A program made the position numbers and the translations under genes. Below, one piece after another: positions 1 through 8,605 of a DNA stretch of 64,000 bases. This DNA comes from an uncultured Persicobacter sp. (lineage in GTDB: Bacteria > Bacteroidota > Bacteroidia > Cytophagales > Cyclobacteriaceae): NCBI GenBank assembly GCA_947498325.1, contig CANMKE010000002.1, forward strand, positions 1 to 64,000. The letters run 5' to 3'. A model generated the notes under the pieces. That model did not search any database. It was not told the origin of the DNA and saw only the letters and a program-made list of their open reading frames with translations. Each line of letters begins with the position of its first letter. The stretch's first letter is position 1.

Positions 1-393
1 AACATGCAACAAGAGCGTATTGTAAACTTAAAGCGCTTCTGCCCCTAAATAACGCAGGATATTTCTATGAGAACCATGTCTTCAAAATAATGAAAAGTGA
101 TCGCAGGTTTGCGATGGGCGATATCCAATTTACGAAATAAAAAAATCTGTGGAAATCTGCGTAATCTGTGGACAATATAAAAACATGCAACAAGAGCGTA
201 TTGTAAACTTAAAGCGCTTCTGCCCCTAAATAACGCAGGATATTTCCATGAGAACCATTTCTCCAAAATAATGAAAAGTGATCGCAGGTTTGCGATGGGC
301 GATACCCAATTTACGAAATAAAAAAATCTGTGGAAATCTGCGTAATCTGTGGACAATATAGAAACATGCAACAAGAGCGTATTTAAAACTTAA
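1..393. repeat. 181-bp tandem direct repeat, two full copies and a partial third
   Basis: Copies begin at 1, 182 and 363. The first two are nearly identical over 181 bp; the third keeps only about 30 bp before diverging. Each unit contains the phrases AACATGCAACAAGAGCG, GCGATGGGCGAT and ATCTGTGGACAAT. No open frame is conserved in a protein-like way, so I read this as non-coding. A diverged relative of the second half lies at about 13565-13692. The left edge may be cut by the window, so the array could be longer. Confidence 0.85.
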
Positions 394-609
394 AATTCGT
401 AACGAATATTTCGAGTATTGGAGATGTAATTCAAAATCACTTTCATTCATCTAAATTTTCCATCAGCTCAAAGTCTTTACACACGCGCTAAGCCCAAATA
501 CACGATTTAATTTCTTTTCCACTTTTTTCACGGATGAACGTAACCTTTTACGGACGCTTGAGGTATACTCAATAGTAATTATATCGCACACGACATAAAC
601 CAAAAGATA

Positions 610-1038
610 ATGAGTATTCAAAAACTATATACCGCACAAGCAGAAGCCACAGGCGGACGAGATGGAAAAGTAACCACCCCTGACGGAGCCATAGATCGCC
701 AGTTGAGCATGCCTAAGAGTCTTGGCGGAGAGGAAAAAGCAGGAGCTACCAACCCCGAGCAATTATTTGCAGCGGGCTATGCGGCTTGTTTCAACAGCGC
801 CCTGAATTTGGTCATCAACAATAAAAAAGTAAAAACAGGAACCACTGCCGTGAAAGCAGAAGTGGCTATTGGAAAAGATGCCGACGGCTTTGGTCTGGCA
901 GTAGATATTCATGCCATCATTCCTGAAGTAAGCGAAGAAGAAGCCAAAGCACTCGCTGATGCCGCACATCAGGTATGCCCTTATTCCAAAGCAACAAAAG
1001 GCAATATTGAAGTTAATATCTCCGCTTCAAATGCATGA
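610..1038 (+). CDS. ohr: organic hydroperoxide resistance protein (Ohr, OsmC/Ohr family)
   Basis: A cytoplasmic thiol peroxidase that reduces organic and lipid hydroperoxides, usually recharged by a lipoylated protein. The 142-aa length is normal for Ohr. Both reactive cysteines are visible: Cys60 in GYAACFNSAL (peroxidatic) and Cys123 in VCPYSKAT (resolving). The N-terminal LYTAQAEATGGRDG and the phrase LGGEEKAGATNPEQLFAAGY are typical of Ohr rather than OsmC. The ATG start gives the conserved N-terminus. It is monocistronic, with a terminator directly downstream. No adjacent OhrR-type regulator is present, so control by organic peroxide cannot be inferred from this window. Confidence 0.95.
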   Translation: MSIQKLYTAQAEATGGRDGKVTTPDGAIDRQLSMPKSLGGEEKAGATNPEQLFAAGYAACFNSALNLVINNKKVKTGTTAVKAEVAIGKDADGFGLAVDIHAIIPEVSEEEAKALADAAHQVCPYSKATKGNIEVNISASNA

Positions 1039-1066
1039 TATAACACCTCTTTCTTAACCCGAAATT

Positions 1067-1100
1067 AAAGCACAAATTTGACCGTTTGTGCTTTTTTGTT
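1067..1100 (+). terminator. rho-independent terminator of ohr
   Basis: Stem AGCACAAA / TTTGTGCT (about 1069-1093) with a short loop, followed by TTTTTTG. It ends 12 bp before the acetyltransferase start codon. Confidence 0.85.
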
Positions 1101-1111
1101 TTACTTCCTAC

Positions 1112-1612
1112 ATGACCATCCGAACCATCACCCCCAACGACAATCCCCTGATCGCCCAAATTATCCGGTCGGCATTAGAAGAGTACGGCGAGAACAAAGA
1201 GGGAACCATTTATTTCGACCCCATGCTCGACCAAATGAGCGAACATTACCAAACAGCCTCCTCACGCTATTTCATTATTGAAGATAAAGGACTGATTATT
1301 GGAGGTGCGGGCATTGCCCCACTTAAGGGCTCGGGCTCCCCAACTGAAACCTGCGAACTCCAGCGGATGTTCCTTAGTGCACAAGCCCGTGGCAAGGGAT
1401 ACGGCAAGCTTCTGATGAATAAGTGCCTCGATTTTGCACAAAAAAAAGGCTTTAAACAGGTTTATCTCGAAACGCTGCCAAGCCTTGAAAGTGCCGTTGG
1501 ATTATACAAAAAGACCGGGTTTAAAACCATAGAAACACCGATGGGGAACACCGGACACCGTGCCTGTGATTTGCCCATGTTGCTTCAGCTATCGGCACTC
1601 AGGCAACATTAA
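1112..1612 (+). CDS. GNAT family N-acetyltransferase
   Basis: A 166-aa single-domain GNAT acetyltransferase that moves an acetyl group from acetyl-CoA to an unknown amine. The acetyl-CoA pyrophosphate loop is visible as LSAQARGKGYGKLL (R/Q-x-x-G-x-G/A type), preceded by the beta4 segment ELQRMFL. The C-terminal half has YLETLPSLESAVGLYKKTGFK, the usual beta5/alpha4 motif. I chose ATG 1112 (MTIRTITPND), because the in-frame GTG at 1088 lies inside the ohr terminator stem. It is co-directional with ohr but separated by that terminator. The substrate cannot be told from sequence. Confidence 0.88.
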   Translation: MTIRTITPNDNPLIAQIIRSALEEYGENKEGTIYFDPMLDQMSEHYQTASSRYFIIEDKGLIIGGAGIAPLKGSGSPTETCELQRMFLSAQARGKGYGKLLMNKCLDFAQKKGFKQVYLETLPSLESAVGLYKKTGFKTIETPMGNTGHRACDLPMLLQLSALRQH

Positions 1613-1650
1613 AGCGGTGAAGCTTTTTTTAAAACGGGCGGCCCAAAATC

Positions 1651-2400
1651 CTAATAATGTCTTTTCTCTTTTTTCTGTTTTTTACGCGCCAGCTTTCGGC
1701 GTTGATCCACAAATGGGAAACGTTCACGGGCATTATCAAACTGGAACATATACGCCAGCTGAATCCCCAGATACATATTCAGGGTTCCTAAAGGCGCTGA
1801 AGGATAATCTGGGTTAATGATATTTTTCAGCCCCATACTGAACACCCCCGTAAGTTCGAGTGAATTTGAACCAAAGGATTGCAGCAAACCCAACTCGGCA
1901 CGAATGCCAAGGTCAAAACGATTGTCCCTGAAATCATCATAGTCCAATGGCCCCTCACTGATGATATCCCCCGAACTTCGGCTCACCAGCTGTTGTGTGT
2001 TACTGAGCTGATAGGCAAAATAAGGCCCCAGGTTCAATACCACCTTGGTCGATCCTTTAAAAAAGTAAAAGCTCGACATCAATGGCACCTCAAGGTAGGT
2101 ATAGCTCGCTGCCTGCAAAGTGTCTTGTGTACTTGATGCCGGAAGCCGCTGAATAAACCCCTTTTTGGTAAAGTCCAGCCCCGTTTGCAAGCCGGCGTGG
2201 GGTCCTGTGTATATTCTGTAAAAGGCGCCCCCCGAATAGGCCGGGGTAAAAGCCGTAAAGAAATTTGCATTATTGATATTATTCTGAAAATTCACCGTCG
2301 ATACGCCGCCACTGCCTCGCACACCGATGAACTGCTGCGCCTTCGCCTGTGCAACAAGCATCAGCAACAACGAAAGCAAAAAGTATTTATAAAATCTCAT
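1651..2400 (-). CDS. outer-membrane beta-barrel protein (PorT/OMP_b-brl-like), signal peptide
   Basis: A 249-aa protein starting MRFYKYFLLSLLLMLVAQAKAQ, a clear signal peptide cleaved after AKA. The rest alternates hydrophobic and polar residues with glycine turns and aromatic strand ends (GVRGSGGVSTVNF, AELGLLQSF, MYLGIQLAYMF), the pattern of the small 8-10-strand barrels of Bacteroidota (PorT-like outer membrane family). The ATG at 2400 was chosen over the longer open frame to 2583, because the extension lacks protein character and the signal peptide begins exactly here. The C-terminus is a Lys/Arg-rich tail (RRKLARKKQKKEKRHY), odd for a barrel and possibly periplasmic. Function unknown. 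Confidence 0.8.
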   Translation of the reverse strand: MRFYKYFLLSLLLMLVAQAKAQQFIGVRGSGGVSTVNFQNNINNANFFTAFTPAYSGGAFYRIYTGPHAGLQTGLDFTKKGFIQRLPASSTQDTLQAASYTYLEVPLMSSFYFFKGSTKVVLNLGPYFAYQLSNTQQLVSRSSGDIISEGPLDYDDFRDNRFDLGIRAELGLLQSFGSNSLELTGVFSMGLKNIINPDYPSAPLGTLNMYLGIQLAYMFQFDNARERFPFVDQRRKLARKKQKKEKRHY

Positions 2401-2497
2401 AGCCAAATGGTTAAACAGCGGTAAATTTAAGATATTTTTGACAGACAAACGCGAAAAGCTTTTTGGAATGGGTTCGCCCTTGCTAAAATTTTTCTTT

Positions 2498-5164
2498 ATG
2501 ATTAGAAAACTATTCCTTTTTATTGGCCTGATCTTGAGTTGTTCCGCTTGCAAAAAAACGCAAGAAGAATACGCCATGTTCAATGTCGGCTACTTCACGA
2601 TATACCCAAGTGCAGTCATTGGTCAAAATTACAGTGCCAAAACTACACAAACAGGATTACGCACCAACTATTATCAACGGGAAAAAAATATCATTCCCAA
2701 AAATATCAAGTACACTTTCACCGTCAATGGGAAAAATATTGAATTCCCCTCAAGTGAGTACCATCAGTATCATACCAAAGCACAGGCGCATGGGCACCTG
2801 GACTGCCCCATGGTGGTGTTCGGAAAGCATGCCCCCGACACCAGTCTAAAAATTAAAGCAAATACACAAGCCAACAAAGCACTGACCGCCATTAGTTTCA
2901 AGCTGGACTTTTCGCCGGTTTTGCAGGAGGTCAAACGGCAGGGCTATTGCCAGTTGGGGGAGGATGTGATCTATAAAGATGAACTGCAGGACATTGCCCT
3001 GCTGACCAATATCCCACAGGGAATGATCCTCAATCAGCCCATCGAGGGGACACAGCAATATTTGCTTGAAGCGACCGATCAGGAGGGGATCTATCAACTG
3101 ACCCTGCAGATCAGGAACCGAAAAGAGTTTACCGCCAACCAATGGAAGCCCTCGGGCCGGGCGAATTACTTCTATCCGGAGTTACTTTCAAATGTGACCA
3201 TCCTGGAGCGCAACTATCAGCTCGCCATTGATTATGTGAACGATTACTTTCACCATTCAGCATGGGCAACACAATCACAGACGATCAATGAAGAGGCAAA
3301 CATGACTTTTGCGACCATGCTTGCCCTGGGAATCCTTGACCCTGAGACCGTCAAGGCCAACCTGACCGCACAGATTACCCAAAACCGAATTACCAATTAC
3401 GATAAACATTTTGGCGGCTGGCCTATTTCTTCGGAGCACGTGCTTTGGGGTATTTCTGCCTGGCAGCTATATCTGGTAACCGGCGACCGGGAGTGGCTGG
3501 AGTTTATTTATCCTATTCTTCAGGAAACCGTTGAGCAGGACATCATCACGCTGATGGATCACCATACTGGCCTGATCAAGGGCGCAAATATTGGCGTGGG
3601 TGCCAGCCTGTCGAATTACCCGAAATGGATGCAGCCCACCGACATTTTCAACAGTCAGCACCTCAGTACCAATACCATTCATTACCAGCTTTTCAGTATT
3701 CTCGCACAGGCCTCCGACCTGCTCGGCAAAGAGAGCGACCGCTACCGGAAATACCAACAGCAGCTTAAACTGGCGATTAATAAAAACCTGTGGAATGAGA
3801 ATGTCGGCTATTACTCCTCTTATGTTTATGGCCCCTCAAACCTTTATAAGTTCAACAGAATAGATTATTTCGGCGAAGCCATGACCACCCTCAATGGCAT
3901 TACGAGCAAGCGGCAGGCCAAATTGCTTTACCAGAATGTTCCCCTGGCACCTTTTGGCATTCCGGCCTATTGCCCTTTGGCCAATAACATTTCAGACGAT
4001 CAGGCGCACATTCTCCCACTGATACAAACTTTATGGATCTGGGGTGCAAGTGAAAATAGTAATGAGGAAGCCGCAAGGTTTGGCATCGGCAGCCTGCTGC
4101 GCGCCAACTCCCTGAGCTTACAAACTCCAGCAAGTGTAAACGCCTCCACGGGCACGATCAACTATATCAACGCCACTCCTGAAGAAAAACTTTGGAGTGC
4201 CTGTGCCACGCTCGGTCTATATTACCGCGTACTGATGGGCATGGACTTCCGGGAATCGGGGCTGCACTTTGCGCCGAAGATTCCGGGCAGTTTTGGCAGC
4301 GAGTTACACCTGAAAAACTTTAAATACAGAAACAGCCTGCTCGATATTCAGATCAGTGGGCACGGTCAGCACATTAAATCTTTCAGCATTGATAATGTTG
4401 CCAAAAGTACCCACAGCATTCCCAACAACATCAAAGGGAAACATCAGGTGAAGATCGTTATGACCAACACACCATGGCCGGCTTCTGAGGTAGATTTATT
4501 ACCTATGGTGAAAATGCTCAAGAGCCCGATGGCAAAAATAGATGGCAATACCCTCCATTGGGATCAGCAGAAAAATGCCATTGCCTACAATGTGCTACGC
4601 AATGGGCTCCCGTATGCGTATGTTGCTGATGAGCATAACTTCAAGCTCATCCCCAACGACCATGCCCAGTACAGCGTGCAGGGGATTGATTCCCTGGGCT
4701 TCACCTCCTACATTTCAAAGCCTTTGCTTCCGGAATCTAACACCCTTTTGGTGCCGGCTTCCAATGTTACTTATCACAAAAGTGCAGATGTTAAAGGGCT
4801 GAAACCTATTGGTTATTTTACCCTGAAGGGAGAAGACCGCAGCATGGTGAACTTTCAGATCAACCTAAAGCATGAAGGCAACTATTTTATTGATTTCCAT
4901 TACAGTAACGGCCAGCAGCCCGATAAAGCGCAAGGGGCGTGTGTTTCGCGAAGCCTAAGTATTTCCGGTATTTATCAGGGAGTGGTTGTGATGCCCTCGA
5001 GAGGAAAAGGGGAGTGGTCGAACTGGGGATATAGCAACAAGACCCTGATCCGCCTGCCCAAAGGGAGATCAACCATTTCTCTCAGCCTCGAATCTTTTAA
5101 CGATGGCTGGCGACAGGAAAATAACAAGGCACTGATCGACTATATGCGCATTACGGCCGAATAA
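2498..5164 (+). CDS. six-hairpin glycosidase-like lipoprotein with C-terminal carbohydrate-binding-like domain
   Basis: An 888-aa lipoprotein; MIRKLFLFIGLILSCSAC has a hydrophobic core and a lipobox-type cysteine. Residues about 200-620 look like an (alpha/alpha)6 toroid of the MGH1/rhamnosidase-like clan: repeated aromatic helices with phrases such as GGWPISSEHVLWGISAWQ, KWMQPTDIF and SNYPKWMQ, and acidic residues in the inner helices. After about residue 640 comes a beta-rich linker, and the last ~130 residues (FKLIPNDHAQYSV, EGNYFIDFHYSNG, IDYMRITAE) resemble a CBM6/35-type jelly roll. ATG 2498 was chosen because the signal peptide starts there. Family assignment and substrate are inferred; GH number not claimed. 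Confidence 0.72.
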   Translation: MIRKLFLFIGLILSCSACKKTQEEYAMFNVGYFTIYPSAVIGQNYSAKTTQTGLRTNYYQREKNIIPKNIKYTFTVNGKNIEFPSSEYHQYHTKAQAHGHLDCPMVVFGKHAPDTSLKIKANTQANKALTAISFKLDFSPVLQEVKRQGYCQLGEDVIYKDELQDIALLTNIPQGMILNQPIEGTQQYLLEATDQEGIYQLTLQIRNRKEFTANQWKPSGRANYFYPELLSNVTILERNYQLAIDYVNDYFHHSAWATQSQTINEEANMTFATMLALGILDPETVKANLTAQITQNRITNYDKHFGGWPISSEHVLWGISAWQLYLVTGDREWLEFIYPILQETVEQDIITLMDHHTGLIKGANIGVGASLSNYPKWMQPTDIFNSQHLSTNTIHYQLFSILAQASDLLGKESDRYRKYQQQLKLAINKNLWNENVGYYSSYVYGPSNLYKFNRIDYFGEAMTTLNGITSKRQAKLLYQNVPLAPFGIPAYCPLANNISDDQAHILPLIQTLWIWGASENSNEEAARFGIGSLLRANSLSLQTPASVNASTGTINYINATPEEKLWSACATLGLYYRVLMGMDFRESGLHFAPKIPGSFGSELHLKNFKYRNSLLDIQISGHGQHIKSFSIDNVAKSTHSIPNNIKGKHQVKIVMTNTPWPASEVDLLPMVKMLKSPMAKIDGNTLHWDQQKNAIAYNVLRNGLPYAYVADEHNFKLIPNDHAQYSVQGIDSLGFTSYISKPLLPESNTLLVPASNVTYHKSADVKGLKPIGYFTLKGEDRSMVNFQINLKHEGNYFIDFHYSNGQQPDKAQGACVSRSLSISGIYQGVVVMPSRGKGEWSNWGYSNKTLIRLPKGRSTISLSLESFNDGWRQENNKALIDYMRITAE

Positions 5165-5167
5165 ACA

Positions 5168-5214
5168 AAAAAGGTGATCCTCCTCTGTACTTGGGAGCAT
5201 CACCTTTTTTTATT
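5168..5214. terminator. bidirectional terminator between glycosidase and cysE genes
   Basis: Stem AAAAGGTGAT... / ...ATCACCTTTT with a loop rich in C/T, flanked by A-runs on the left and T-runs on the right, so it can serve both convergent genes. Confidence 0.85.
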
Positions 5215-5250
5215 TTATTGTACAAAGCGTTTCAGCTTCCAACAGCTGAT

Positions 5251-6081
5251 TTAAGCACTTTCGCTGCTGGCTTCATTCTTATTTTTCATGATAATCTGCG
5301 GACGGTGATACACTACGGAATCCTTCTGCACCGAGCTCGTCAGCCAGACGTTACCGCCAATCGTGCTATTCTCACCAATAATCGTATGGCCACCAAGAAT
5401 CGTCGCCCCAGCATAAACCACCACATGGTCATGCAATGTAGGGTGCCGCTTTGTTTCCGCCATGCTTTTGTCCACACTCAGCGCTCCGAGGGTTACCCCC
5501 TGGTACAGCTTCACGTGATCACCAATTTCTGTCGTTTCCCCAATCACAATACCCGTCCCGTGATCAATGCAAAAATAGGCGCCAATCTTAGCCCCTGGGT
5601 GGATGTCGATCCCCGTATGGCTGTGCGCATTTTCACTGATGATGCGTGGCAAAAGAGGGATATCCAGCAAATACAACTCGTGGGCAAAACGGTGACTGAA
5701 AATCGCCTTGAAGCCTGGGTAGGTACGAATCACCTGATCGACACCAGAGGCCGCAGGGTCACCTTCACAAATCGCCTCAGCATCCTTTTTCAGGCAAGCA
5801 TGAATCTGAGGGAATTTTTCAAAAATCTGGTGCGTAAGTTTTTCAGGGTCATCGCGCAACTCTTTCCGCATTCCCACCAGAATATTGAGCATCTTGGCAT
5901 AAAGCACCTGATACTGCGCCTCTAACTGCGCAGGAGACACAATACAGCTTTCTGAAAGCTGTGGAAACAGGAACTCCCTCACCTTTTCCAGCAAGTCACA
6001 TACCGAAGAACGGTAAGGCATCGGTGGTGTTGATTGGTGGTAGGCAAACAGCTTGTTTATAAATTCCTTATCCATAGTCAT
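5251..6081 (-). CDS. cysE: serine O-acetyltransferase
   Basis: Acetylates L-serine with acetyl-CoA, the committed step of cysteine synthesis. The 276-aa protein has the SAT helical N-terminal domain (about 1-150) and a left-handed beta-helix of hexapeptide repeats (about 165-255). Hallmarks include DIHPGAKIG, YFCIDHGTGIVIGETTEIGDHVKLYQGVTLGA with the catalytic Asp-His pair, and KRHPTLHDHVVVYAGATILGG. The N-terminal extension is of the long form seen in Bacteroidota. A second in-frame ATG lies two codons in, so the exact start is uncertain by 6 bp. It is monocistronic; no cysK is adjacent. A 372-bp upstream region separates it from the divergent TPR/PD40 gene. Confidence 0.95.
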   Translation of the reverse strand: MTMDKEFINKLFAYHQSTPPMPYRSSVCDLLEKVREFLFPQLSESCIVSPAQLEAQYQVLYAKMLNILVGMRKELRDDPEKLTHQIFEKFPQIHACLKKDAEAICEGDPAASGVDQVIRTYPGFKAIFSHRFAHELYLLDIPLLPRIISENAHSHTGIDIHPGAKIGAYFCIDHGTGIVIGETTEIGDHVKLYQGVTLGALSVDKSMAETKRHPTLHDHVVVYAGATILGGHTIIGENSTIGGNVWLTSSVQKDSVVYHRPQIIMKNKNEASSESA

Positions 6082-6453
6082 AATCCCATTAAGTCTTTTT
6101 TTTATTCAGTACGTAGAAGGCCACTGACTGCTCATTTGATTAATACTGAACAATCAAAGGTAAGATTTATTCTCTTCCCTTAAAAACAGTAACCGCAAAA
6201 TGCCGCTACTCTGTACAATTTTGGCAAGCCGTAATACACGCAATAATCCTCAAATTAAGATAATACCGCATTGCTGTAAGGAAAGCAATAAAATAATCAC
6301 TTATTAAATAAAAATATTAATATATTTTAAATAAATTAGTATAATTATGCTTTTAATGATTGATCAATAACCCATTACTTGTTAATGAATTAACAAGTCT
6401 TTACAACCAGTAAGCACACCATTTAAACTACAAAGGCTATCAACATTAACCAA
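6082..6453. other. 372-bp AT-rich divergent intergenic region
   Basis: Lies between cysE (leftward) and the TPR/PD40 gene (rightward) and must hold both promoters. I see no small ORF with coding character. The one clear element is the inverted repeat at 6378-6397, listed separately. Confidence 0.6.
6378..6397. promoter_or_regulatory. perfect 9-bp inverted repeat, candidate operator
   Basis: CTTGTTAAT-GA-ATTAACAAG is a perfect dyad with a 2-bp spacer, centred about 66 bp upstream of the ATG at 6454. There is no T-run, so a terminator role is unlikely. A binding site for a dimeric regulator is an inference. Confidence 0.5.
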
Positions 6454-8355
6454 ATGAAGAAAATCCTTCTTTTCCTCCTTATTTTAGGTAACGCCCACTT
6501 TGCCACAGCACAAAACTCCACCATTGAAAAAGCTGAAAGAGCCTACGATGCTGGAAAATATGCCGCAGCAGTACCACTATATGAAAAAGCCCTGAAAGCC
6601 AATTTCGACCCCTTCACCGCTTTCGAGCTTGCGGAATGCTATATCGGGATGGGAGATCATGACAAGGCCACTGCCATGTTTGAAAAACTCATCAGCGACT
6701 ACCGTGAAGACCTTCCCTTGGTGCGCTATGATTATGCCGTTGTACTGAAGCAAATGGGAAAATACGAACAGGCCGTCAGTGCTTTCGATACTTTTATTGA
6801 AGAGGCAAAAACGATCCGTGGACGGATTAAGGGAGATGCAAAAACACTGATCATCAAAGCTGAAGAGGAAGTCAAGGGCTGTGAACTCGCCCTGAACGAC
6901 CCCTACCAGCCTTCTGAAAATGACGGTTTCCGCCTTGCGACTGAATTCCCCACTTCAAAGAAATACTTTGCAGGAACTTACCTGCCGCAACAAAAACAAC
7001 TGTGGCTGGCAAGTGTCGAGCGTACTGGCCGAGGCGCTTTTGAAAGATTCACCCAAAATAGCGATACCCAACAGTGGGAACCCTACCTCAACACCACCGA
7101 CGGGATGAAAAACCTCACGTCCACCAATCAGGAGGAAAGTGCCATCATCAGCCCCGATGGCAACACCCTGTATTTTGTCAGAAGTTCATTGAACTACCCC
7201 GCACAGCTATACTTTTCTACCCGAAAAAATGGCCGATGGGGCAGGGCACAGGTATTGGAAGACCGCGTGAACGATCCCTACTTTGATAACATCACACCTG
7301 CACTTTCTGCCACTGGCGACACCCTGTATTTCAGCTCCGACCGCCCACATGGCAAAGGAGGATTCGATATTTGGTACAGTGTAAAAAACAGCAAAGGGGA
7401 GTGGAAAAAGGCCATCAACTTTGAGGAGGTCAATTCCTCTTCCGATGAACTTGCTCCCGTATTTGACCACCGTACCAACACCATGTACTTTACCAGTGAC
7501 GGCCATTCCAACTATGGTGGTTATGATATTTTCAAATATGATGCTTCACGGAATGAAGTCGTCAACCTCGGCGCGCCTTTTAATACCCATGCCGACGACG
7601 GTTACCTTGTGCTTACCGACCACCAAATGCTTTGGAGTTCCAAAAGGGGCCAAAATGATTATCAGGTGTATGAACAGACCATCGATCAGGCTGCCGTGGT
7701 GGCACAATCCACCATCGATAAAATTCAGCAGATTAACAGCGATCAACAAAAACTTTCTTTTAATACCAACCTGGATGCGAAAGCCTCCACCGAGGTACTG
7801 ACCGCAAGCGTGTCCGTTGCTGCACCCGAAGAAAGCAAAGCACCAACAGCTCCCAAAGCCCCAAAAGCGCTGAATTACGAGGAAAAAGAAAAACAGGCAG
7901 AGCATTATTATGCTGATCTTGAACATCAGCAAAAAAACAAAGTAGAGCGCATCATTGCTGTCATGTGGCTGAATATGTACCTCACGCTTGCCCCTGAACT
8001 AAAAGCAAAACTCAATGAAGATTATCATGCTTTAAATCAGGAGCAGAAAAAAACCATCAAAACGCTCGGCAGGTATTACTACGCAAAGTCGTTCACCCAA
8101 CGTGCTACTTTAGCACAAAAGGAATACAATTTCTGTAAAGAAAATACCGATAAAACCGCCGACCAATGGCGCAGAATCATCATTTACAGGGCTTTCCGCC
8201 ACGACAAAGAAGGCATGGCCAAAATGTCGCAACTCGATTGGGAATACCTGAAATCTCGCCCTGAAGAGGAAGTCAACCAAATGAAATTTATTGCCAAAAA
8301 CCTGCGATCAACAGATAAAGTAAAGGTGAAATCCAAATCTGAAAGCAGTAAATAA
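6454..8355 (+). CDS. secreted TPR and PD40 beta-propeller repeat protein
   Basis: A 633-aa exported protein with signal peptide MKKILLFLLILGNAHFATAQ. Residues about 22-150 form TPR-like helical pairs (AERAYDAGKYAAAVPLYEKAL, YDYAVVLKQMGKYEQAVSAF). Residues about 170-420 carry PD40/WD40-like blades: ISPDGNTLYFVRSS, LSATGDTLYFSSDRPHGKGGFDIWYS, TNTMYFTSDGHSNYGGYDIFKY. The C-terminal part is charged and helical and ends in a Lys/Ser tail. The TPR-PD40 order matches Bacteroidota envelope proteins that usually continue into an OmpA peptidoglycan-binding domain, including the T9SS component PorE. No OmpA domain is visible here, so the protein is a variant of that architecture. Role unknown. Confidence 0.8.
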   Translation: MKKILLFLLILGNAHFATAQNSTIEKAERAYDAGKYAAAVPLYEKALKANFDPFTAFELAECYIGMGDHDKATAMFEKLISDYREDLPLVRYDYAVVLKQMGKYEQAVSAFDTFIEEAKTIRGRIKGDAKTLIIKAEEEVKGCELALNDPYQPSENDGFRLATEFPTSKKYFAGTYLPQQKQLWLASVERTGRGAFERFTQNSDTQQWEPYLNTTDGMKNLTSTNQEESAIISPDGNTLYFVRSSLNYPAQLYFSTRKNGRWGRAQVLEDRVNDPYFDNITPALSATGDTLYFSSDRPHGKGGFDIWYSVKNSKGEWKKAINFEEVNSSSDELAPVFDHRTNTMYFTSDGHSNYGGYDIFKYDASRNEVVNLGAPFNTHADDGYLVLTDHQMLWSSKRGQNDYQVYEQTIDQAAVVAQSTIDKIQQINSDQQKLSFNTNLDAKASTEVLTASVSVAAPEESKAPTAPKAPKALNYEEKEKQAEHYYADLEHQQKNKVERIIAVMWLNMYLTLAPELKAKLNEDYHALNQEQKKTIKTLGRYYYAKSFTQRATLAQKEYNFCKENTDKTADQWRRIIIYRAFRHDKEGMAKMSQLDWEYLKSRPEEEVNQMKFIAKNLRSTDKVKVKSKSESSK

Positions 8356-8404
8356 GCCATCAAGGTGCGCTTTTTATTTTAAAGCGTAAGCCATCATCAC
8401 TAAC

Positions 8405-8433
8405 TTAAAGCGCCTGAAATGGGCGCTTTTTTC
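8405..8433 (+). terminator. terminator after TPR/PD40 gene
   Basis: Stem AAAGCGCC / GGGCGCTTT with loop TGAAAT and a T-run, about 50 bp after the stop codon. Confidence 0.85.
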
Positions 8434-8528
8434 ATGCCCGCTTCCCAACAGGCATACCCCCTTGGTGCTCCTGCAAAGTAATATTACAGTTCCTGCGCCC
8501 TGCTTTTTCAAAATCCCCACTGAATTGT

Positions 8529-8536
8529 TACCTTTG
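8529..8536 (+). promoter_or_regulatory. Bacteroidota -7 element (TACCTTTG) of gltX
   Basis: TACCTTTG fits the TAnnTTTG consensus of the primary sigma factor of Bacteroidota, 70 bp upstream of the gltX ATG. The same octamer precedes mutS at 43951. Confidence 0.6.
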
Positions 8537-8605
8537 CAGACGATTTTAGCCGTTGAACAACAGCGGCCTAATCAGGTTTTGACATAAATAATCATTCCTC
8601 TATAA

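Noticed and set aside
2401-2583. Longer N-terminus for the beta-barrel protein
   Set aside because: The extension lacks protein character and would place the signal peptide internally.
5191-5925. 244-codon plus-strand frame over cysE
   Set aside because: Antisense to a clear serine acetyltransferase; its translation shows the His/Arg/Asn-rich composition of a shadow frame.
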